A stretch of 64,000 bases of DNA from assembly GCA_948144175.1 (NCBI GenBank), contig CANXME010002101.1, positions 208,501 to 272,500 of the forward strand, read 5' to 3'. The notes under the pieces are model-generated. The model was not told where the DNA came from. It did no database searches and saw only the letters and a list, made by a program, of their open reading frames with translations. Of this stretch, positions 32,071-43,600 are shown in pieces. The position numbers and the translations under genes were made by a program. Each line of letters begins with the position of its first letter. Position 1 is the first letter of the stretch. The stretch is from Closterium sp. NIES-65 (Eukaryota > Streptophyta > Zygnematophyceae > Desmidiales > Closteriaceae).

Positions 32071-35000
32071 ATGGCCGTCTCCGCCGCTTCTGTCCGAGCC
32101 GCTTTCTTAATCGATAGGTCGCCGCCAGAACGGCCAGGTGCGAAATCCTGCAACCTAACAAGTCTCTGTCCTCACCGCATATATCAAACGTGGAAAGATA
32201 TTAGAGTGTCAAGAGTTCATAACCCACGTTATCTCCTACCAGTGTAAACAAATTCATAGTAGTGTCACTGCTGTGTGGTTGACGTAGTGCTTACTTCAGC
32301 TGTAGTCAGAACATTCAGCCTAAACCACTCGCCTTTGTACTCAGTGGTATCTCATGTCGTTTTGTTTTCCCCCGTCATGCAGGCAGCAGCCCGGCGGTCG
32401 GCTCGTCCACGTCCGTCTTCTTCGTGCGACGGCCTCTCGGCGACGTCGCCGTTCCTGTCGCCAAGCCAACCGTCGCACCTTTCGCAGACGTCGTGTGCTC
32501 GTCGTCGTCGTCGGCGCCGACCCCTCACTCCACGTCCAGTCCTTCTCGCGTCTTCCTTCGCCCCTCATCAGCTATTTCCAGTTACAAGTGAGTCGTTTAT
32601 CGCTCGCTTGTCTGCTTCATAATCCTAGAATTCAATTCGAGGCGTCATATATTTAATATCCTTACTCGAGCTCCTTTCGTCATGTCTGACCCCCCTGCTC
32701 CCGTTTATTCGAGGCTTCGAGTGCCGGACCTTAACACATTCTGCATTAAAATCACATCGTATTCCTATCATGTTTCCGTCTGTTTTCCTACATCCTTCCG
32801 TCTCGTATGTCTCGTACATAACTCGTAGAGGTTTCTCAACAGTCGTACCTCTTCCGTCCCTCCCTCTCCTGTCTTGTTCTCCCCTTATCCAGTCGCACCG
32901 ATGCCTCCCCTCCGCGGCGCGTCGATCCGCATCTCTCCGCACCCTCCGCCGCATCTGCCGCCTCCGGCTGCGTCGGCGAGCTCACGGACTCTCGCATGTC
33001 GCACAACGGCGTCGCACAGCGCAATGCAGTCGCACAGCGATTCGCCTCCACGTCTGACGCGCGAACGGAGTCGCTAGCAGCCGAGGCGCTGTACCTCGCA
33101 CAGACGGCCGCGCTCGTCGCGAAAGAAGCAGCGCAGCTCGCGACTATAGAGAGGGCCATGCAGCGGGAGGTGACTACAACGAAGGATTCCTCTAAGACGC
33201 TGGTCGAAAGCAGCTGGCGTGATTGTATCGAGGTGGGGGAGGAGCTAGGGCAGGAGGAGTTACGGAGTGTGTGGATGGCTGCAGGCGCTCCGGTTCCTCT
33301 CCTGACTCCGCTGGAAGCTTCCAGGAACACGCAGCTGGATAGCGCCACCAGGAGCTTTCTACCGGCTCGCAGCGCTTTAATAGGCGACGTGACAAGCGCC
33401 GACTTGCTATGGCAGGCGCGTGGTTTCTGGTGGGATGAGGAGGAAGGGGAGTCGATTCCACGTGGCAGCACCAGATTGGTCCGTTCAGCGTCTGTAGCTT
33501 CTGAGAGGTCGAGCAACGCAATGCTGACCGACGATTGGTCGTCGGCGTTGCCTGAAACGTCGCCGAGACAGGTTGGCGCCAGCACACTGTCTGCTCTTAG
33601 CGAATGTGACTTAAGCGAGAGGGAAGCAAGCGGGGACAGCAGCGATGGTGATAGTACCGAGGCAACCAGTCAACTAAAGCCGCGTAGTGTGCGAGCCTTA
33701 GTTAAGTCCAGGCGGAAAGGAATGCGCATGGAGCAGAGGGAGAAGGCGAGATTAAAGAGGCTCGCCAATCGGTCCTCATCCCCCAACTCGTCACTAGACT
33801 CTCTCCTCCTACTCACTCCCTCCCGCTCCGCCGCGAAACGATCAGCGAAAGCCCCGGCGAAGGAGTTACCCGAAGCCGGCGAAGAGAAGGAGTTGACGTT
33901 GGAGGAGTTTCGCCGAGTGTCGAACGACCCGATCTTCGCCATGTTCGAATCCGCGGGTGGTAACTCGCGTCTCCTCACAGCCGCGGAAGAAATAGAATAC
34001 TCCAAGGGCGTTCAGGAGCTCCTGAAGCTCGAGCGAGCGCGAGACGCGGCGGAGAAGGCGCAGGGGCGCACGGTGACGATGGAGGAGTGGGCGGAGGCGG
34101 CGGGATTGTCGGTGGCGGAGGTGCGGCGGCGGGAGGCGCGCGGGCGCGAGTGCAAGAAGGCGATGATGGCGAGCAACATGCGGCTGGTGATCAGCGTCGC
34201 GAAGAAATACTGCCGCGGGGGCGTCGGCCTGCAAGAGCTCATCACGGTGAGCCCTGCGCGATGAGCTGAGTAAAGTAATCTGTGTATGGGTTGAGAGGTT
34301 GGTGGGCTGGTTGGGAAGAGTGCAGATGGTTTGGGATGCGATAACGTGTGGTAAGGGTGTCAGGAAATGGGATACTCAAGGGTGATAGCGCGTGATAAGA
34401 GATAAGAGATAACTGGTAACCGTGTGAGAAGCAGGGCAGCGAGTGATAAACAGGCGGTTTAGGGGCGACGGGGAGACCGACGGGGATAAACGAGAGTGGA
34501 GAGTGATACGTGGGTTGGTGGAATCACATTGCCTTATCAAATCTGATTTGTTTTAACGTGTCCGATATGCGTTTGACGTCACCCTTCGCGGAGTATAGAC
34601 ACGTCCGCTTCCTGACGTGCTCTCTCCTGTGCGCACGCCTCTTATCTCTGCATGTTCGTGTCCTTGTGCCCCTGCTTGCCCCTGTGCCCGTGTGGCTGCG
34701 CGCGACAGGAGGGGTGCATGGGGCTGATGAAGGGCATAGAGCGCTTCGACCACAAGCGGGGCTTTAAGTTCTCCACGTACGCGCACTGGTGGATCCGCCA
34801 GGCCGTCACGCGCTCCGTCGCCGAGCAGACCCGCACCGTGCGCCTCCCGGTGAGTGTTTGCGTGTGTGCTTGCTTGTAACGAGTGTGAATATAGCGAGTT
34901 GTCATCATGCTGTGCCATCACCTTGTACCCCTATCACACGATCCCCCAATGAGCGCACTCGCCATAAGCATACCCGCCATGAGCAAACCTCAGTGTCTGG

Positions 35001-36128
35001 CTACTTTTAGTCGTCTCTTCATTCCTCTCCTCACACCATGCCTCACACCATGCCTCTCACCGTCCTCCCTCTCTCCTGGCCACCCTCCCTCTATGGGTTA
35101 CCTCCACTCACCACCTTGTGCCATACCATGCTATAATTGTGGCTGGTTCGCTGTGCAATGCTATCTTGTTGTTGCACTCCATCCCCCCTCGTGCCACATC
35201 ACACGCCCACAAACCACATCCAGCCCCACAAACCACACCCAGCCATCCGCCACACCTTGCCATCAAGTTGTCCCTTCCCACTCCGCCCTCCTCTGTTTTG
35301 TTCCCCCAACAGGCCCACATCTATGAGCTGCTATCGCGCATCGCCAAAGCAAGAGACCTGCTGTGGGAGCAGCTGGGGCGGCTGCCGTCCGACAGTGAGC
35401 TGGCCGGCCTCGTGGGGCTCACCCCCGCCAAGCTAAGGGCGGCGGTGCGCAACGTGCGTGCGCCCTGCTCCATGGACCGCCCGATTTCCTCCGATGGCGA
35501 AGACACTCTCGGGGTGAGTCGTCCTCGTCCATGCCACTCGTCCCTCTGCTGTGTACCTTTTTCGTTTTAGGATCAGCATTTGTCTTTGGTGTGTCTCACA
35601 GCCCACAGATAACATTCCCTTCTCTTCGACCCATCCCTTCACTAATACCCCAACCATCCGCCAACCTTCCTCTCCCCAATCCAATGAACACATGAGCAGT
35701 CATTTGTGGAGGACTCAACACTGGAGTGCCCAGAGGAGCAAATGATACCAGCAGCTGCCTCCTCCCGGACCAATCCCTATCACTAATCTCCCAACACACT
35801 CTTACCCTTTCCCTATTCCCCTGGACACACGATACAGGCATTTGTGGAGGACTTGACTCTGGAGTGCCCCGAGGAGCGCATGATGCAGCAGCTGCTGAAG
35901 CGCGACCTGCAGCAGGTGCTCGGCACACTCACGCCCCGGGAGAGGGAGGTGATGTGGCACCGCTATGGGCTCGACGACGGGCGTGCCAAGACCCTGGAGG
36001 AGCTTGGAGTGATGTTCCGGGTGACCCGGGAAAGGATTCGGCAGATTGAGTCCAAGGCACTGATGAAGCTGAGGCAGCCTGAGAGGGGAGGGGGATTGAA
36101 GGGCTATGTGGATGGGTTGGCCGTGTGA
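32071..36128 (+). CDS. SIG: plastid RNA polymerase sigma factor (sigma-70 family)
   Basis: Six exons give 752 residues with consistent phases: 32071-32137, 32383-32587, 32893-34246, 34709-34849, 35313-35513 and 35838-36128. The start at 32071 ([13 protein letters not shown]) gives a Ser-rich plastid transit region. The conserved part begins with [14 protein letters not shown] (region 1.2) and [13 protein letters not shown] (2.1-2.2). It continues with the -10-binding block [29 protein letters not shown] (2.3-2.4), region 3 ([13 protein letters not shown]), and region 4, with [19 protein letters not shown] and the helix-turn-helix [19 protein letters not shown]. It directs the bacterial-type plastid polymerase to promoters. 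I cannot assign the SIG subtype safely. The intron before exon 6 holds a short decayed copy of the exon 6 start (35697-35750). Confidence 0.92.
35697..35750 (+). pseudogene. decayed copy of sigma factor exon 6 start
   Basis: This repeats [15 protein letters not shown], matching exon 6 [15 protein letters not shown], and sits about 140 bases upstream in the same intron. It is preceded by an AG. Confidence 0.8.
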
Positions 36129-36436
36129 GTGTTGCTGGATTGTGGTGAAGGTCAAATGAACTAGGCTCCTCTTTTATTTGTATTTGTAAGCTAGGCTATG
36201 TTTGGAAAGTTAAACAAACCATGTGAACTGATGTTAACAATTCTTTATGCTTCTGAAGATGCGTTCTAAAAGGCTGTTCATTTGGTTATTTGCAGTAATG
36301 TCATATGGCGTTCATGACAAGTTCTGTATAACCAAACTTACTGTACGCTACTTTCGACTTGTGATCTTGTTATGGGTAGCGAGTCGCAACGTGATGGGCT
36401 TGAGTGTGCCCGTCGCGAGTCACCCGCAATTCGGAA

Positions 36437-36652
36437 GGCCAATCAGAGCGAGCGACGTGACTTTCGCAAAAATCTGGAGGGACACATCACATGGCTATCC
36501 AGCAGCCCCGACATCACACCGATTGCGCGCGACTCGAGCATTCACCGATTCCCTAGGGAAGCTCAATTTCCCCCGAGTGTGTCGGATTGGGGAAATCGAT
36601 CAGCCAGCCCTACAAAACCCCCCTGCTTTCACGTCATTCTCAAGCTTCAGCA
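36437..36652 (+). promoter_or_regulatory. LHCII copy 3 promoter and leader elements
   Basis: GCCAATCAG followed by CTTTCGCAAAAATC (36437-36474) and CACATGGCTATCCAGCAGCC (36488-36507) match the copy 1 promoter in order and spacing. The leader motif CAAGCTTCAGCA (36641-36652) lies 49 nt before the ATG. Confidence 0.55.
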
Positions 36653-36700
36653 GTACTTCCGTATTCACTTATTTTTTATCATCCCATCAAGCAGACAGAA

Positions 36701-37489
36701 ATGGCTGCCCTCGCTAACGCTGCTGTTGCTCCCTCCACCTTCGTCGGCCAGAGCGCTGAGCTCGCCGCCAAGGTCAACAATGTGGAGGCTCGCGTCTCCA
36801 TGAGGAAGACGGCCAAGGCCGCCCCCGCCAGCTCCTTCTACGGCCCCGACCGCCCCCAGTTCCTGGGCCCCTTCTCCTCCCCCCCGTCATACCTCAACGG
36901 CGAGTATGCCGGTGACTACGGGTGGGACACCGCGGGTCTGTCCGCCGACCCCGAGACGTTCGCCAAGAACCGCGAGCTGGAGGTGATCCACGCCCGCTGG
37001 GCTCTTCTCGGCGCCCTGGGCTGCCTGACCCCCGAGCTCCTGGCGAACAACGGCGTTGAGTTCGGCGAGGCTGTGTGGTTCAAGGCCGGTGCCCAGATCT
37101 TCTCCGAGGGCGGCCTCGACTACCTCGGCAACCCGAGCCTGATCCACGCCCAGTCCATCCTGGCCATCTGGGCCACCCAGGTGATCCTGATGGGCGCCGT
37201 TGAGAGCTACCGCGTGGGTGGCCTCGAGGGCTTCCAGGAGGTGGAGGACCCCCTGTACCCCGGCGGTGCCTTCGACCCCCTGGGTCTGGCTGACGACCCC
37301 GACGCTCTCGCGGAGCTGAAGGTGAAGGAGCTGAAGAACGGCCGCCTCGCCATGGTGTCGATGTTCGGATTCTTCGTCCAGGCCATCGTGACCGGCAAGG
37401 GTCCCCTTGAGAACCTGTCCGACCACCTGGCTGACCCCACCGTGAACAACGCCTGGGCCTATGCCACCAACTTCACCCCCGGCCAGTAA
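36701..37489 (+). CDS. LHCB: major LHCII chlorophyll a/b-binding protein, copy 3
   Basis: Intronless, 262 residues. The start at 36701 is chosen because the first residues ([12 protein letters not shown]) and the preceding bases GCAGACAGAA are the same in all three copies; the frame stays open 38 codons further upstream by chance. It differs from copy 2 by Ala at 43 and Asn at 66. Helices and ligands are intact. It lies only 570 bp after the sigma factor stop and about 270 bp before a broken copy of the sigma factor 3' end. Confidence 0.97.
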   Translation: MAALANAAVAPSTFVGQSAELAAKVNNVEARVSMRKTAKAAPASSFYGPDRPQFLGPFSSPPSYLNGEYAGDYGWDTAGLSADPETFAKNRELEVIHARWALLGALGCLTPELLANNGVEFGEAVWFKAGAQIFSEGGLDYLGNPSLIHAQSILAIWATQVILMGAVESYRVGGLEGFQEVEDPLYPGGAFDPLGLADDPDALAELKVKELKNGRLAMVSMFGFFVQAIVTGKGPLENLSDHLADPTVNNAWAYATNFTPGQ

Positions 37490-37755
37490 ATGCTTGTGTT
37501 TCTGAAAAAATCAAATATAAATAGGAAAATTAATTAAAATACAATTAGCGATTTTCCACAAAACGGATGAGCACCAAGAAACCTCTAGCTGTTGGTCCAA
37601 TGATGAAAGTCCTGGTAACCGTCATCCATTCTCGGTGGATTGCCGACAGGAGTATGGCCAGTATATCAATCAAGTACATTATACAACTTCGAGAGAACAG
37701 GAAATGACGCGGTGTGTTGGAGAAGCAGTGGTTGAGATGAAATTAGTATTCTCCC

Positions 37756-38103
37756 TACTCCATGGACCGTTCAATCTCCTCCGATGGGGAGGACATGCTC
37801 GGGGTGAATGAGAATTCGAAACAGTCGCATGTCCCATGACCCTTGAACATCCGCGCAGGCATTTGTAGAGGACATTGGACTGCCCAGAGGAACGTATGAT
37901 GCAGCAGCTGCTGAAGCGGGACCTGCAGCAGGTACTGGGCACACTCACACCCCGGGAGAGGGAGTCGGGCGTGCCAAGAGCTTGTAGGAGCTGGGGGTGA
38001 TATTCCGGTTGACAAAGAGAGAGGATTCGGCAGATTGATTTCAAGGCGCTGTTGAAGCTGAGGCAGCCGCTCAACGGGTATGTGGATGGGTTGGCTATGT
38101 GAG
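37756..38103 (+). pseudogene. broken copy of sigma factor exons 5-6
   Basis: 37756-37808 repeats the end of exon 5 (SMDRSISSDGEDMLG) with its donor. 37858-38103 repeats exon 6, from the preceding CAG acceptor to the stop and into the 3' flank. It has deletions ([11 protein letters not shown] segment missing), a TAG in the helix-turn-helix region, and frame shifts. Upstream exons are absent. It cannot make a working region 4. Confidence 0.92.
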
Positions 38104-39282
38104 TGTTTGGGTTAGGGGTGGCGTGGAGGTCAGGTCAGGCGAACTAGGCTCATCGCCCATTTGTATTTGTGAGAATGCATTTGTGAGCTAGGCTACGCAC
38201 ATAACTCTCCTTGATAATTTCATTCAATGCATTTTCTGAAGCCTACGTTGTAACGAATTTCCTTACAAGGTACCTTTGGTTCTTCAGATTGCGAGTTTGC
38301 GGCTAGAGTTCGACAGAATCGTTCCTTCATTGGCACATCTGACCGTGTGGGACGTGAAAATGGTGATCACCACCTACTGCGCGGTTGGGAACCTCACCTC
38401 CACGCTACGTTGTGCCAAACGAATAACACCAAACGCTTTGTAAAAGCCGTTTTCGGGATGTCCATGAAATGAGGGAGACTCTCACTTTTTGTACTACTGG
38501 AACTTGGCCAGGCCTGGAGAATCATGGATCCGATATGGAGTTACGTTTCACGCAGCTGGGCCCAGTTGGGCCTGTGTGTGTGGAGTATGGGTTGGGCACA
38601 CAAGCAGCCAACTGGTGGCAGACGCCCACCCTCCACATGGTTTTGCTTGGCTTGTTGTGGGTCAGGAGCACCGACGCGCTACGTACGTCACGAGTCACGA
38701 CAGCTCACAGGGCCACTGGGTGAACCTGGCTTTCGCACGGTACGGATTCCGTGTCCTTTCTCACCTTCGTTGTCCACGTGTCACCGTTTCACTTCCGCCT
38801 CACTTCGTTCGAGCAATTCTCATTCCCCATACCCACCACCTCACCGACTCACCCGTAGATGCAAGGTTCCAGTTTCAACCACCAGCCATCCTCTGGCACT
38901 CCATGCTTGCTTCCATATGTATTCGGCATCCGCGCAAGTTGCGGCTCTGGCGAGATGTCGATTAAATATCACTCCTCTTGTACTAGGACCAGTAAGCCAC
39001 AAGTTCTAGGATCGCGCTCGCCGCGATTCGTCGGACTGTCTCTCTCCTTTCTTGGCTGCTTAGAAAAATGGGAAATCACTAGTGGTCTGGCATTCATCCT
39101 TTGGTCCTTCAGTCCTTCAGTTTCTTTGACAGCCAACATCACACACCACGTGAAGTCTTATCTTCCTCACCACTTGACAGACGCTTACTGCAAGTAACAC
39201 TTCGCATACAACTGCTCGTTGCCTTTCGAAAAATCATTCCTTCTCCATTTATCCAAGAAAGACCGTTCCAGAAGCGTTAACC
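38104..39282. other. intergenic, no recognisable gene
   Basis: 3' flank of the sigma pseudogene, then unassigned DNA and the presumed leader of the next gene. Confidence 0.5.
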
Positions 39283-40137
39283 ATGCTTTCCGGCAGCCTG
39301 TTGCTGAGCAGCCCTCCCTGCGACGCGGGTCTCAAGGGGCAGGAGGATTCGTCGCCGTGGTTGCCTGACGACATCGATATCGACGCCATCATGTCGTACG
39401 ACGAGACGAACGACGCTTGCGACCCAAAGCCGTCGCCAGGCGACAATGACGCGCGTGCGGACTGCTTGAGTAGCGGCCGTTGCGACGGGATTCCTGCAAG
39501 ATCTGCTGACTCGACCGCTAAGGATGAGGTCCCCACCCGTCGCACAGGCGAGCAGATTGCGACATCCGCGCGACACGTTACGACTATTCATCACATTCCC
39601 TGCGACGTTTTCGCAGAAGAGAGTTGCTGCAGCAGCGGCAGCGTCAGCGGCAGAGACAGCGACAGCGGAGATGGCAGCTTTCGCAGCCTAGGAGTCTGGT
39701 GCGCCGACGGCGACAATGATGCGAATCTGCGACGTGAATCTTTGCAACAGCAAGTGACAACTTGTAGCGACGCTGACAGTGCTTGCAGCGGGACATTTTC
39801 GAAAGAGCGTGATGTGCTAGGAGCCACCAGCACTTGCGACAGTCGCAGGCGAAAACTTCGCGAGGAATCACCCAGGAGTCGCACGGGGAAGCACCTTGCG
39901 CCAGTGTCGAAACCCCTGAAACGCTCGCAAGCGACGGGAGGGAGGCGTTTGCATAACTGCCGCCCGTTACAGGAACTCCCTGCGGCGATCCAAGTGCTAG
40001 CGGAGTACGATCTGCTGACTCAACTCGTCATGCTCACCGCCTCGCGAATTGCACGAAGATCGCACACTGGTTCGGTTGACGTGACAGCAACTCCCTTCAG
40101 TGATGCCGCTGCTAACATGGCCTTGAATCTGAGGTAG
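39283..40137 (+). CDS. hypothetical acidic, Ser/Cys-rich protein
   Basis: An intronless frame of 284 residues starting at an ATG in a good context (TTAACCATG). The protein is rich in Asp, Ser and Cys, with an acidic N-terminal half (WLPDDIDIDAIMSYDETNDA) and a C-terminal segment (LQELPAAIQVLAEYDLLTQL) that could form an amphipathic helix. I do not recognise a domain. Length and the conserved-looking C-terminus favour a real gene; the biased composition leaves room for doubt. Confidence 0.45.
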   Translation: MLSGSLLLSSPPCDAGLKGQEDSSPWLPDDIDIDAIMSYDETNDACDPKPSPGDNDARADCLSSGRCDGIPARSADSTAKDEVPTRRTGEQIATSARHVTTIHHIPCDVFAEESCCSSGSVSGRDSDSGDGSFRSLGVWCADGDNDANLRRESLQQQVTTCSDADSACSGTFSKERDVLGATSTCDSRRRKLREESPRSRTGKHLAPVSKPLKRSQATGGRRLHNCRPLQELPAAIQVLAEYDLLTQLVMLTASRIARRSHTGSVDVTATPFSDAAANMALNLR

Positions 40138-40625
40138 CACCAGAGCGGGCAGCTGCGCTGTAGAGGTACTCGTTGGTTGTAATAAGCACAGACTACCCTA
40201 TCTGGTTATCCTCCAAGATATAGTTTTTTACTCAATGTATTGCTAAAAATCAGACTACAAACCATACAAATGGGTGAACAGCAGCCATTTACATGTGTAT
40301 TCATAATACTACAGGCGTGTACAAGTGAATGTCTGAGGGATGTAGATGAATGTCGACCCTCGGATTAATGGTTTCAACCGTTAGGATTCACCGATATCCA
40401 TCGACATCTAGTTTTTGCAGCACTTTGTACACGCCATAATTACTTGAAAACCGCACAGCACACACAGCACAGCTCCTATACAAGGAGTTAGAAGAGCAAC
40501 CATCCAGCCACTCAACTCCCCCCAAAAAGCTCCAAGCTACTGTATGTAATTTGGTACCCTGCTTAGCACCGCAGAGAAAACCAACACTTCAGTACAACCA
40601 ATAGAAAATAGTAATCAAGGTTTCG
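40138..40625. other. intergenic between convergent genes
   Basis: AT-rich convergent 3' flanks. 40316-40435 contains a loose inverted repeat pairing GTGTACAA...ATGTCGA with its complement downstream. No gene seen. Confidence 0.45.
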
Positions 40626-43600
40626 CTAGCATGCCGCTAGAAAAGGATGGTCAACGAGCCGGGCGGCTGTCGGGCGGCGGGACGGATCCCGGTCCAAACA
40701 GGTCGCGACAAAATCAATGAGCTGTGGCGAGGAATCGGGCGGCAGGTCGGGCAGAGCCCTGCTGTGTGCGATGAAGAGCCGCACTTGCTCCTCGTCCGCC
40801 ACTTGGGCCCATGGTAGCGCTCCCGTTGCCATGTGCACTGCCAGGCAGCCCACCGCCCACATGTCTGCTGCTGCACCCACTGTCTCCTGCTTGGTAGATA
40901 GCGTATTGGGGGAACAGACGTCGGACGAAGAATGAGAAATGAGATGTCGGAACGAGGGGAAGGTGGGAGACCCAAGAGAAGGGGGAGGGCACAAGTGGAA
41001 GGCGAAGAGAGAGGTTGAAAGGCGGCAGGAAGAGACACAGCGTTTCGAGTAGAGGGAAACACGGGTAACGAATGGTGGGAGGAAGAACAGGCAGTGCACG
41101 GGTAACAAGATGGGCAATAGCGGCACAGCCAGTGCACAGCAGAACATTAATACCCTCACCTTTCTGATCTCTTCAGGGGAACACCAGGGCACCTTGCTTC
41201 CTCCCCTCCCCTCCCCTCCCTCCTCTCCCTCCTCCTTTCCCCCATCTCTATCCTCCCCTCCATCCCCTCCCTCCCTTTCTCCATCCAGGAACGAGGTCCC
41301 AGCGAGCTTCACGACGCCATCATCGGGAACGAAAACGCTGCTGGTGCGCACACGGCCGTGGGGGATGCCCAGGGAGTGGAACGCTGTTAGTGCCTCCACC
41401 ACCTGATGGGGGTGGACAGAGGGAGAGAGTATGGATGGGACGTCACTTCTCAGTCGACTGAATAGCCATCGTGGGGAACGAAAACGCTGCTGGTGCACAC
41501 ACGGCCGTGGGGGATGCCCAGGGAGTGGAACGCTGTTAGTGCCTCCACCACCTGGCACGGGCAGAAGGCGAGGGTCTCTTCAGGAATAGGGCCGCACTCG
41601 GTGAGCTGGTGGGACAGTCAAACGCAGCAAACAGCAAATTCAGGCACTTAACACGTGCTTAGTGCTCAGGGCTCACCTGGCAAAGGCAGAAGGCGAGGGT
41701 CTCTTCCGGCATGGGGCCGCACTCTGTGAGCTGGTGGGAGAGCGACGGCACGGGCACATAGTCAAACGCCGCAAACAGCAGGTGAATGCCGCCCCCGCTG
41801 CTGGTGCCGGCACCGTTGGCGCCGCCACCGCCGCTGCCGCCGATGCTGCTGCTGTTGTTGTGGTGGCTGGCGCTTGCGTTGGTGCTGCCAGTGGCGGGGG
41901 AGGGGGCGGTGGTACGAATGGCGCCAACGCATGGCACAATGTTCTCATGCCTGGGGGGGAGGGGTGACAAGGGAGCAGGAGCATGGGAGGGCAGGGCATG
42001 GGAGGGAGATATAAGGTGCCAGTGGCGGGGGAGGGGGCGGTGGTGCGGATGGCGCCAACGCATGGCACGATGTTCTCATGCCTTTTGAGAATTCTCAGAA
42101 AACACGATGTTCTCATGCCTGGGGAAGGGGCGCCAGGAGGATGGGGCAAACAGGGGTCAAGGTAAGGAACGGACAAAGGAGGGAGGAAACAGCACAGTGC
42201 ATTTGGACTTCTAAGAAAATTCGGAACTGGTGGGAAAATGCGCTCGGGCAAATGAGCTCTCACTTGAGCTTAAACACGTCCCAAAATTCTAGAGAAATTC
42301 CCTCTCCAAAATTCCCTCTCCCTCTAACCGAACACTCACTTGAGCTTCAGCAGTAATGCGACCCGCTGGTGCATCCGCCGCTCTCTCTCCGACTGCCCTG
42401 ACTGGCCCCCCACGCCCCTCTCCCCTTGCGCCCCTCCCTCCCCTGCGCCCCCGCCCCTCTCCCCCACATGCACTCGCTGCACCACCAGCTGCTGCCCCGT
42501 CCCCCGGTCAACCACCAGCCTCAGCCGCCCTCCAAGCCGGGACACTAACTGCCACCGCCGAGGCAGGTAGTCCTGGAGTAGGCGCTGCCTGCTGCTGCTA
42601 CTGCTGGGGACGGTGGGACTGGGGAGGGTGGGAGTGGGGGCGGTGGGAGTGGGAGCGGTGGGAACGGGGGCAGTGGGAGCAGGGGAGGAGGCAGTGGGAG
42701 CGGTGGGAGTGGCGGGCCTGGGACTGGCGGCGGGAGCAGTAGGGATGGTGGGAGTAGAGGGTCTGGAACTGGAGGAGTTGGGTGCGGTAGCACTGGGTAT
42801 GGGGGTGGCTGGGTTGGCAGCAGCAGAGGGTTTGATGGTACTGGCAGGAGCAGCAGCTGCTGCTGCCGGTGCAGCTGTACTTGCAGCAGCAGCAGAAGCA
42901 GCAGTGGGGCTGGGGAGGGGAGAGGAAGCAGCAGAGGCGAAGGAGTGTGAGGGAAGAGGAGGGGGCGTGAATCTCTGCCTCCTGGCCGCACCAGTAGCTC
43001 CTGCAACCCCCCCTGTCGCACCCCCCCCTGTTACGACTTTCCCTGTTGCACCTCCTGCTGTGGCACCTCTCCCTGCTGCACCCACTCCTCCTGCTCCTGC
43101 TGCTCCTCCTGCTTTTGCCCCTATCCCTCCTCCTCCTCCTCCTCCTCCTCCTACTCCTACTCCTCCTCCTCCTCCTCCTCCTCCTCCTCCTCCTCCTCCT
43201 CCTCCTCCTCCTCCTCCTCCTCCTCCTCCTCCTCCTCCTCCTCCTCCTCCTCCTCCTCCTCCTCCTCCTCCTCCTCCTCCTCCTCCTCCTCCTCCTCCTC
43301 CTCCTCCTCCTCCTCCTCCTCCTGCCATCCCCCCCATCACCAGGGACCCAAACCCTCGGGGAACTCTAGGGGAACCCCCAGGCATGGGCGACCCCAAGCC
43401 AGGCCTGGGGCTGCTTCCCAAGCCTTGGCCCGAGCCTGGCGCCGAACCAAATGCCGGGCCGTGGTTGCCCGAGCCTGAAACCAAGGCTGCTTTGATCGTC
43501 CCAACCGAATGCCCAGAGCTCCTGGACGCGTCCAGGCTCAGCTGGTTCACCTGCCCATTCCGCCTCATATTCTGGTTCGGGGCTTGGTTCGGCGTGCCCG

